Assembly: GCA_049724395.1 (NCBI GenBank)
Contig: JAUGWO010000228.1
Location: 1 to 64,000, forward strand
From: Spongospora subterranea f. sp. subterranea
Taxonomy: Eukaryota; Endomyxa: Phytomyxea; Phytomyxea; Plasmodiophorida
Direction: 5' to 3'
Length of the DNA: 64,000 bases
How positions within the stretch are numbered: position 1 is the first letter of the stretch; each line of letters starts with the position of its first letter. Shown here piece after piece: positions 55,825-64,000 of this stretch. The notes beneath the pieces were generated by a model. The model had not been told where the DNA came from, ran no database searches, and saw nothing but the letters and a program-made list of their open reading frames with translations. The position numbers were made by a program, and so were the translations under genes.

Positions 55825-57060
55825 GTTCAAAAGGAAGCAATCCAGCAATAACCAAAGTCATTGTTACTGCATATCCAGCGGCTTTCGATTCTATTGCGGG
55901 TAAACCAATTATGCTGGAAAAAGGTTCCGCAGTAAACATTGTCTTGGAGATCCAAGAACATGCACATGACGCGGTGGCAATCATACGATATAACTTCGCT
56001 CGTTCACTACGACAACCTTCGAAATCAAACAATCTCGCCGGTGTTGAAGGCAAACTTCTGAAACGACGGGAGTTGGCGTTCGACAACCCAAACAAGACCT
56101 TTCTGTAGCATTCTTTGAAGTGGGTCGTTGAACTCTCAAATTAGGTCAATAGTCTTCGAAAGTACCTTAATGATCACGCTATCACAAAAGGTGATACGAT
56201 ATGTCTTGTACGATAGATGGCCATTAACTCAGTCGCTACCGTTTTTGCTAAAACCATGTTCTGAACAGAGCGACAATGCATGTTGAGGCTATCGTTTTTG
56301 TTCTCACGAGCGACTTTGAAGACGACCTTGCCGTTATTGAAGACGCGCTTGAATATGGCATCGCGGTAACCGTATTTCCACATTCCATCGGTTACAGGAT
56401 CCTCCATGTTTGGAGGACTAAATTCCGACAACAATCGTTCGTCCACTGAGGGGGACTGGAATAGAAATCTTAATGCCTCATTATTGCAATAGAATTGCGG
56501 CGAGAGCCACTGTTGCCTTTGCGCTATGGTATATATCTTCAAATGCGAGTTGAGTGACACCAGACAAAACATCAAAGGCATTGTAAGATAGTAGTGTCTC
56601 GCTTGCACCAATGATCGTTTGTGACGGCGCCACGTTCACAGGCGGTGAAAACGTGCCGCCGTCTCTGGCATCGTCACCGTCAAGATCGAGTTGATGCCAA
56701 ATGACATCATCCGTGTCCTGAGTTGTCAGGTTGTAGGCGTCAGGTTCGTCGCCTTGAAATCGTACCAACCCTAGAGATTTCTTGAGGCTCTGCCGCCCAA
56801 ATTAAATGGAAAATTAGCGAAATACGTCTCAGGCAGTATAATAGCTCATAATGGGCGAGCTTCCACATTGGATGAGGGAACAGCCAATCCACCACGTCGG
56901 CCAGGACTTGATTGTACGTTGCGTAAAATCAATGTTTACTGTGGAACCTTTTTCCAACATAATTGGGTGAGGCGCAATAGAATCGAAAGCCGCTGGATAT
57001 GCAGTATCATTGACCTTCGTCATTGCTGGATTGCTTACTTTTGAACGTGACCCGCCGTTT
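55825..57060. repeat. Large inverted repeat, arms about 150-200 bases
   Basis: The plus strand at about 55825-55960 and the minus strand at about 57050-56920 both encode SNPA.TKV..TAYPAAFDSIA and then PIMLEKGS.VNI, and the bases match closely (for example TATCCAGCGGCTTTCGATTC on both). Between the arms lie minus-strand frames (56174-56611 and 56481-56768) with no recognised family. With the 54.0 and 55.5 kb inverted repeats this makes three nested or adjacent foldbacks within 3 kb. Confidence 0.8.
56174..56768 (-). pseudogene. Unidentified coding-like remnant between inverted arms
   Basis: Two overlapping frames on the minus strand. One (56481-56768) reads MVRFQGDEPDAYNLTTQDTD and later SETLLSYNAFDVLSGVTQLA. 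The other (56174-56611) reads SVDERLLSEFSPPNMEDPVT then WKYGYRDAIFKRVFNNGKVV. They look protein-like and probably came from one gene with a frame change near 56550. No family recognised; likely part of a transposon, given the inverted arms. Confidence 0.3.
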
Positions 57061-57261
57061 CGACTGTTCCGCAGTCTTAGACAGCTGCATTCTGCCCAAT
57101 TGCTCTTGATGGTTTGCTGCACAATCACCGAGACCCCATTGCACGTTGAAGCACACTGGACTTCCAGCTCGCGACAATACCGACAATACATGCCCGAAAA
57201 CGAATACTACCCGTTTGTAAGAGGGTTCTGCGGAAAACAATTCCGAAAGTCCTTTTATCAA

Positions 57262-59735
57262 ATCGGACTACAATATCATTTCCGAAAATAGAAAATTCGT
57301 GAATCAGATTATCATTGATGAACGGAGGGAGTATTCCGTAATGAGCACAATGCTTGAACCAGTTACTTTGTTCCTTGATCCAAAACGCGTTGAGAAACGA
57401 TCGCAAATCGTTTGAGAAAGTGAATCAACCCATATAAACGATATCTCCGTCAGAGGTGCGAGACCGCATGCCATTGCGATGAGAATGTCGATCAGCACAG
57501 CGTCATGATGTATCCTTTCAAGACAAGATGACAAGAGCGTGTCAACACTACCTTGCTTGCTGTAAACTCGACGCGCGATTCAGAGTTCGGCCACCAGACG
57601 AGTTGAAAAACTTTGCAAAAGCGTGTCAGCAACGATATGCCGAATAGTCTCAAGTTTCTGAAGACCATTGAATTAGATGTATTTTCCCGAGGTTTCCAGA
57701 TGTCAATCACAAGATTGAACAGAGTTGTCCTTGACGAAAACTTTGCAATAAAAACACCTACGTGAAATTCTGAAAAGATAAACAGAACATGCTGAAGACA
57801 AAACGAGCGACGTTAGTTTGAAACAAGGTATATACAAGAAATGAGTTTCGCGCAGGAAAAGAAAGATTTCACTATCTGAATAAATGCTGTGCTCTGCGAT
57901 AAACAATTGTTGGGAACTGCGATTCTCCAACGCCGTTGTCAATAAAATTCAGCGGCAATCTAATAATCCTCGAACATAACACGATAACTCTTTAAGTTTC
58001 AAGTACAATGCAGCGAGCGCATCGAATCATGAGGAGCGATCAATGATGGGCCAACAGACTCCCCCGGCGATGAACCATTTCAAACCCATAAAGACGGCCG
58101 TTCAACCCTACGCTGGAAACAGCATGTCGCTTCAAGGGTAAAAACAGAACAACGATCCCTAAATCCGTTCAGACACTATCCTTGCCAGAAATGTATTCGA
58201 TAATTGAGACCTTTGATTTGCCGGCTCCATCACTCGCGACGTGTCATTACTGGTGCGAGTTTACGATCAAAAGGATCAAAGATGTAAACTACATTACGTT
58301 AATGAATTTGAGAAATGGAAGTCTATGGAGCAGGTAGTGCTTCAGACGATGTCATCCCTCAATAAGAAGAAACGCCGCTTCTCATTAATTGACCACTGAA
58401 CTCTGGTTGAATGATCCGATATGATGACGTGTGGTTCGTGATGATAATCAGCGATCAGCATACGGTTTAGGGATCTCATCAGTCAGGATCTGGCTAAGGA
58501 AAGAGACCAGAGATGATCCGATGCGTCCCGTGTCCAATGGTTTTGGCTCCTGGGAGCGACGAAGTGATATGATTTCGCTGATGTTGTGACAGCATCATGA
58601 TCTTGGTTAGGTGGGAGTTGATAGAGCCAAACATAACATATGGGATTTGTGCCACTTTATTTCAACTATGAACGACTCAACTCAATCGTAGCCAATTTTC
58701 TATGTCCTACAGTACAACCGAGGCCAGTAGTGTATCCACATCAGCGTGACGTGTCGACAGTGGTTACATAGGAAACGTTGTAATGCAGTTCAAGACGACA
58801 AGGTCTCCCCAGTCCCCACACACCGAGTTGAGTAGTGTATCATAATCGGGGTGTCTGTCGAGAGAGGGAGTCATGGCGATAATCACTGGGTACATAATAT
58901 CGACCAGGTCGTGTCTATATGATGCGTGCGCTAATCCTGGCAATCTTGCTGACTGACACTAATCGATATCTGGCGAGTCTAAGGATGTAGCACGCCATGT
59001 CCCAAATCACAGACTGACGTTTCTAGTCCGATGTATATGCAATGTTCGCCAGGTCAGCAGAAGCAGCATATGAATGAGTTTATGTTCAACCCTCGCCGTC
59101 GTGATCCTCATGGTGGAAGAGCATTCCCCATTCGATCCCTTGATATGAACGAGATCCAGACGAAGTTGGAATTAGCCGGCTCAATATCTTTCCTATAATC
59201 GTTGCTGATATTGCTGTTACATTGTCTGGTCGATAATAACACTGCCACAGCGAAAGGTACACCGGCAATTGTCTTGCGCCCTCAACAATTAGAACTATTG
59301 TTTAGGAATGGTTCAACGTAATCCAGAGTTGCAAAGGTCAAATGCGTTGGTTACGGGACTGTTGCTTCCTTGTTCCAAATTGTGCCTCACCATATCGCCG
59401 TTCGAACCTGTTTGCCGAAAACGATTTGCTGGTTTGTTAAGTATCAACTGACATCCCAAATGATTCTGCTCTGATGAAGAAAAACTGAATGACAAAGCCT
59501 TGAACAAAATCTCGATTTGCTGAGCAGGGCAGGATTTTGTTCGATTATTCAAATGGATTTGTCATAAAGGTGTGCTGTAATCCTATGTGGCGCTAATATT
59601 GATGGCCAGAGTTTAATAATGTATTTGACAGAATTACGACGGCGTACAACACCAGAGAAACCCATGGGAAATAATTTCGAAGGCCATACGAAGCGGAATT
59701 GAGTGTCTTGAAATTGAACAAAAATTTTTGCCAGA
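57262..59735. other. Intergenic; gene-poor
   Basis: No gene supported between 57.3 and 59.7 kb. About 1.1 kb (57.95-59.08 kb) lacks any frame of 60 residues. The only repeat found is 59227-59420, a diverged partner of 45610-45780. A GAGTGTCTTGAAATTGAAC word at about 59701, 20-odd bases past the member 5 stop, is a weak match to the conserved 3' block. Confidence 0.5.
59227..59420. repeat. Dispersed repeat, partner of 45610-45780
   Basis: GATAATAACACTGCCACAG, then TTGTCTTGCGCCCTCAACAA, then CCATATCGCCGTTCGAACCT match the 45.6-kb copy in order with moderate divergence. Noncoding as far as can be seen. Confidence 0.65.
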
Positions 59736-61805
59736 TCATTCCTTAGGCAGCTTCTCAACAAAGCGCGACGAAAACTGCTCTTGGAGATGAGTTTGGATTT
59801 TTGAAACTTCCTTGGCCATGGTTTCATACAGCCGTTGTTTCCAGACCAGTTCAGAGATGATAACTTGGTCATCATCATTCGATCCTTGTCGCAATGTATT
59901 GATGCCTTCAGGGCTCAACAAGGCTACATAAAAAATCATGTCTTCGCTCATAAATTCCTTGTAAAGAACCTGATCCATGTCGACATACTTTACTCCATTC
60001 GCGTCAGCAGCGGCAAAGGCAATCTTCTCGAACAGGAGCCGGATATGGTAGTAGAGGTCTGGGTTTTGTAGTGGATGGTAAGGTTTATCGTCTGATACTG
60101 GATGGCGCGAATCTCCAAGACTCGAATCGTCAGCATCAGTACGTTGACTCCATGATGAACTCGACTGGTCTTTATCAGTACTCTTAAACTTCTTGAGGAT
60201 GTTATCTTTACACTCAGTAATCTTGAACTTCTTGAAGATCTGGTCTTTACACTCAGTAATCTTGAACTTCTTGAAGATCTGGTCTTTACACTCAGTAATC
60301 TTGAACTTCTTGAGGATCTTGTCTTTGTCTTTGCGCTCAGTAATCTTCAACTTCTTGAGGATCCTGTCTTTGTCTTTACACTCAGTAATCTTGGACTTCT
60401 TGAGGACCTTGTCTTTACGCTCGTCAACGAGTGGAGTATTTTCCTGAAGATAAGCAATTGACTCATTGACTGCGTCGACGGCTTCGATAATGCCGATACA
60501 CATCGCCAGCATACCATCGGATTTGAGGCAAAACGATGAGTCGGTGACCGACTTCATGCATCGTCTCAGTCCATTTTCAGCTTCTTCCGCGGATTTGATG
60601 AGCGCTTCGTGGATGATGGCGTCGCCGGCTGATAACGATTGAGAGATTGGGTCAGATTGGACAGACGAAAGGCAAAACAGACAATCGAATATGAGGGACT
60701 CAATTGGATCGAACACCAGAATAACGGGATGGCTGTAGTCGAATTTATAATGGATGAAGAACATCTCTATTACCATGCACGTATAGACGAATTGCTTCAA
60801 CTCTTCGGCAGATATGTTATCGTATTGTCTTAATCCATCTGGACTGGCCAAGGCCACAAGTACCAACATGTTCTGGGTCAGATATTCCTTATACATGAGC
60901 TTATCATGATCAATGAATTTTGAACCGCTAGCCTCAGTCGCGCCCTTAGCGAACATGGTGAATAGACGCTGAGTTTGGAAGTAGAGATCTGGGATATGGT
61001 GATAACAATCGGTTCCACCGTCTGAAGTCCCAACGATAAAATTGATTTCTTTTTCTGAAATTTCGGGGAGTGACTCCATCTTAATAGAATACTTATTGGA
61101 TAACTGGTCTCTGCATGTGTTGATAGGACTAGTATTGCCTGAGAGATGATCAATTGGGTCATTAACTTTGGCCATTACCTTCGAGACACTGTTAAACATC
61201 TTAAAAAAGAATTTGAGTCCATTGGATCGCTGCCTTGAAAACCTCTCAATCGTGATCTCGAAATCTTCGAGGATATTTCGGTGATGACGACGCAGATCGC
61301 TGCGCAGATCTAAGAGCGCTTTGTTTATGAACGTGGCAGCAGGTTCTGACGAATCAGGTGCTTCTAGACGGGATGGATGGAATATGCAATTGAAGAGCAT
61401 GGTTTCAACAGGGGTGTCAAACACCCGATTTGTAGAGACGCCCAAAGTGTTAACATCGCTATCATCATTATCCTCATCCTCCTCCTCATCATCATCATCG
61501 GAATTAACAGATTGTTTTTTTGCAGCTGATACAGTCTGAAGGGGTTTTAATCGGCTTTTGAAATGTGGCGCTGAGAACTCATTGGAAGTCCGTTGAGTGA
61601 GGGGAGCATCGAATCGCGTCTTGGGGGAAAAACGGACGTGAGATAGGAATGTATTACGACCAGCGGTGCGAGTCTGATCGCTATGAACGGGGGGTGCAGA
61701 TCCTGTTAGTGAATTGTGTGTTAATATTGTGGACCCGGCTGATACTGATGATATATATATCAGCACAAACACCGAAAACACGCTATTAATTCTAGACATC
61801 GTCAT
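59736..61805 (-). CDS. Secreted duplicated-domain family, member 5 (intact, 689 residues, Lys-rich repeat insert)
   Basis: The ATG at 61805 gives MTMSRINSVFSVFVLIYISS (signal peptide), then the leader AGSTILTHNSLTGSAPPVHS; the frame extends two codons further only through a TTG. An acidic Ser/Asp/Glu run lies at about residues 95-115 (DDDEEEDEDNDD). Unit 1: NRVFDTPVETMLFNCIF ... TQRLFTMFAKGATEASG. Unit 2: VFDPIESLIFDCLF ... YYHIRLLFEKIAFAAADANG ... YETMAKEVSKIQ. Between the two halves of unit 2, residues about 455-545 are a lysine-rich tandem repeat built from KKFKITECKDQI-like words, absent in other members. It is open throughout, so this is one of two intact copies. Function unknown; secretion likely. 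Confidence 0.85.
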   Translation of the reverse strand: MTMSRINSVFSVFVLIYISSVSAGSTILTHNSLTGSAPPVHSDQTRTAGRNTFLSHVRFSPKTRFDAPLTQRTSNEFSAPHFKSRLKPLQTVSAAKKQSVNSDDDDEEEDEDNDDSDVNTLGVSTNRVFDTPVETMLFNCIFHPSRLEAPDSSEPAATFINKALLDLRSDLRRHHRNILEDFEITIERFSRQRSNGLKFFFKMFNSVSKVMAKVNDPIDHLSGNTSPINTCRDQLSNKYSIKMESLPEISEKEINFIVGTSDGGTDCYHHIPDLYFQTQRLFTMFAKGATEASGSKFIDHDKLMYKEYLTQNMLVLVALASPDGLRQYDNISAEELKQFVYTCMVIEMFFIHYKFDYSHPVILVFDPIESLIFDCLFCLSSVQSDPISQSLSAGDAIIHEALIKSAEEAENGLRRCMKSVTDSSFCLKSDGMLAMCIGIIEAVDAVNESIAYLQENTPLVDERKDKVLKKSKITECKDKDRILKKLKITERKDKDKILKKFKITECKDQIFKKFKITECKDQIFKKFKITECKDNILKKFKSTDKDQSSSSWSQRTDADDSSLGDSRHPVSDDKPYHPLQNPDLYYHIRLLFEKIAFAAADANGVKYVDMDQVLYKEFMSEDMIFYVALLSPEGINTLRQGSNDDDQVIISELVWKQRLYETMAKEVSKIQTHLQEQFSSRFVEKLPKE
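60180..60430. repeat. Tandem 39-48 base repeats in member 5
   Basis: The plus-strand word TTACACTCAGTAATCTTGAA recurs about six times (last copies slightly altered) with CTTCTTGA(A/G)GAT between. Units are 39-48 bases, all multiples of three, so each expansion keeps the frame and adds a KITECKDQIFKKF-like segment. Confidence 0.9.
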
Positions 61806-61873
61806 CAACAAACCCAGTCCAAAATGAACGACATGGACGTAAGGTTGCCGTCGAGCCAGGCCAACTGGGATTT

Positions 61874-61906
61874 GACCCGAAACTGACGAAAGTTCGACGG
61901 TGTTCC
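61874..61906 (-). promoter_or_regulatory. Conserved upstream block, member 5
   Basis: On the plus strand, GACCCGAAACTGACGAAAGT then TCGACGGTGTTCC, 69-101 bases upstream of the start. Same two-part block as members 3 and 4. Confidence 0.5.
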
Positions 61907-63420
61907 GTACCTGTTTCGTGCGCCCCCGCGCTATTAGTGTATCCGGGTATCGTTACAGCGCTGATTTTTCGGTAATGGGTTGTAACTTACTCGGCGATTT
62001 TATAGATTTTGCCATTAGTCAAAAACCTGTGCACTTTAGTGTTGAAAATGATGATGTAGCGACGTGTTCACGGTGTGTGGTGTTTGATGTTACACTGCCA
62101 AAGCCGGAAATGTCACTGTTCGACGCCAACGGATCTACATTGCGGATATTCCCATGTCTGAAATTCTGCTGGGCCGCCCTTTCTTGCTCCGTTTAGGCAT
62201 CGATGTTGAATCTCAAATTTAGCAAAATTCGTTGACCATGTGTCAGATAATGCTCCTTCTGTAGATTCCAACTCATCTGATGATATTCGTACTGCTTTAC
62301 ATGATCGTCTTCAAAATTGTAATTCGAAATAATGCTCCGCCGTCTTTTATCTCTAATCTTAATCTTTTGTATTTGCTGATATTTATCATATATCTTTATG
62401 TCAGGATTCACCTGTTAAGGTTACTGCTTTGATTCTCAAGCAATTACCTGGTAATGTCTTTGTTTTGGCCAATTCTCGTATCATGTCGGCTGTGGCCAGG
62501 GACTATATGCGAGGATGGGTTACTGAACTCGAAAATTGTGGGCTCATATATTTTAATCGTAATCCTACTTGGGCTCTATCGGCTTTTGTTGTTGACCCGC
62601 TTAAAAAACCTCCCATGGTGATTGACATGGTTCCTGCCAATAAGACCATGGTAAAATATTTTTTTCCCATGCCTCATTTACATACTTTGGGATGTCATTT
62701 AAAAAGTCCTTCTGTCTAATTTACGCTTGATTGCTTTAAAGGTTATTGGCAATTCCCTGTTACTGTTGATTTTTGATTGTCAAAGTTTTGTTACTCCCTT
62801 TGGTGTCTTTACTCCTATTCGAATCTGCTAAGGCAATTGTAATGGTGTTTTCGCGTTTCAACGTGGTATGCATGAGATATCTGGAGATTTAATTCCTAAT
62901 AAGCTCCGGTAGTAGGGCTGGATGACGTATTAGGGTTTTCTGATTCTCTCGAAACATTGGTGGCGCTATTAAGAGAGGTGTTTGCTCTCTGCCGTGATTT
63001 CAATCTGAACTGAGTGCCTCAAAATGCTGTTTTTTAATCTGAAGCTCTCTGGAGTGGGAATATCTTCTCCGTTCAATGGAATTTCGCCTGACCCCCCCGA
63101 ATCCAAGCTTTACAAAACTTTCCCGTCCCTTCAACTGGCTGGAGAACATGCAGTTCATATGCGCGGCTACATGGTTAGCCTCCTCAATTCCTGATTTTGC
63201 AATCTCGTTGTATACTTATTCCTCCTGAAGTCCTCCAGCTCCAGCTTCGTATTCTGGTAATTTCGCCCATCATAGTATTTTTTGAGTCAGTTGGTAACTG
63301 TGTATCTCGGGTGCAGTTTCTAACACACGAGTTTACCTTGAGTTTCGCCACTTTGCGGACAACGTTTGAATACAGCGAATTGTTAAATTACCTCTATTCA
63401 AATAATACTCATCAGTAATT
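61900..63420 (+). mobile_element. Ty3/gypsy LTR-retrotransposon fossil (pol part)
   Basis: A broken gypsy-family fossil with several breaks; no LTRs recognised. A protease-end/linker region lies at about 62100-62210 (word ILLGRPFLL). The N-terminal part of reverse transcriptase lies at 62429-62719, with the gypsy-typical 'ELENCGLIYFNRNP' region and the start of the palm. Traces of the next reverse-transcriptase block follow to about 62800; beyond this it is too decayed to assign. It looks old. Its start overlaps the upstream flank of family member 5. Confidence 0.65.
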
Positions 63421-64000
63421 GACGTACATCTGGTACAGGATCCTCAGCCAATTTTGTTTGTGTTAAAATTGCACAGCAAAATTACTTCTTTTTTGCTGAA
63501 ACCGTGAAAGACGGAAGTTCCCGTTAAGTATCATGAAATCTTTCAACCTATTGTTGACAGATTCATGCCTTGCTTGAATCAGCTCAAGCTCGCAATTAAC
63601 CCGGTGTTCGAAAGCGTTTGTAGGATTATCGATCGGTGCAAAAAAATGTTAACGACCATCGCGATAACCTTTGTCAGCTGACGGTTCCTCCCCGGGCAAT
63701 AATTTGGGGTACTTAACACTGTCTGGCAAGGCGTATATCGGGCCAGCTTCCACAAGGCACTCCACCGGCGACATGAATCATTTTTGAACACCTAAGCGCT
63801 ACACCAAGCTCATAGCGCGAATCTGCATGTTTGAAATTGTGACATTGGATGGTACTGATCTATGGGTGCGGGAGAATGGAGTTTTTGACAGAGGCGATAT
63901 GTCGTCAATTATGGGCAGAGACGCGTCCAAATCTCAAATCGGTCTTCAAATTTGATCTTTGAAGGCGGTTAGAGTTGCCACTTTCTTTTTGATATCAGAG
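63421..64000. other. Unassigned right edge of window
   Basis: No gene recognised. It may include further decayed DNA of the gypsy fossil, but nothing supports this directly. Confidence 0.4.

Overview
This window is eukaryotic, repeat-rich and gene-poor. Evidence: a gene with a 49-base GT-AG intron, poly(A)-ended LINEs with target-site duplications, mariner-like, MULE, Harbinger-like and Crypton transposon remnants, and LTR-element fossils. The best lineage hint is the Crypton, a tyrosine recombinase carrying Ndc10/CBF3-like and GCR1-like domains, a combination known mainly from fungi (oomycetes also carry Cryptons). The LINE layout (CCHC gag, AP-endonuclease, reverse transcriptase, RNase H) fits that. 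I take the source to be a fungus or fungus-like microbial eukaryote; the species cannot be told.

Layout. 1-5.2 kb: decayed LINE copy 1 (minus), cut by the window edge. 5.3-7.7 kb: MULE transposase remnant (minus). 7.8-9.2 kb: GC-rich tandem repeats, then a secreted-protein gene (plus). 9.2-12.2 kb: a coding-like remnant, then long pyrimidine-skewed DNA. 12.2-14.4 kb: Ty1/copia fossil and a 0.3-kb-armed inverted repeat. 14.5-16.2 kb: second MULE piece, palindromes and a foldback element. 16.24-24.0 kb: LINE copy 2 (minus), complete from target-site duplication to target-site duplication but carrying several frame breaks. 24.2-27.0 kb: DDE-type and mariner-like remnants. 27.2-28.6 kb: an MFS transporter with one intron, the clearest conserved host gene. 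30.1-33.6 kb: Crypton, mariner-like and Harbinger-like remnants. 33.7-61.8 kb: five same-strand (minus) copies of an unrecognised secreted-protein family, separated by a nested pair of mariner-like elements (39.6-41.7 kb), intergenic repeats and inverted duplications. 61.9-63.4 kb: Ty3/gypsy fossil.

The most interesting system is the secreted family. Each member starts with a near-constant signal peptide and leader, followed by a variable acidic or serine-rich stretch and then two copies of a domain of about 250 residues. Two members are open throughout (626 and 689 residues); three each carry one single-base shift. Three members share a block 50-120 bases upstream of the start, and a 15-base block just beyond the stop recurs in three. 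No function is assigned. Constant leader, variable body, tandem dispersal and repeat expansions resemble secreted or surface effector-type families, but that is inference.

The second notable item is that both LINEs encode an OTU-like cysteine-protease domain just upstream of the endonuclease. The two copies are diverged, so the domain is a lineage trait and not a one-off capture.
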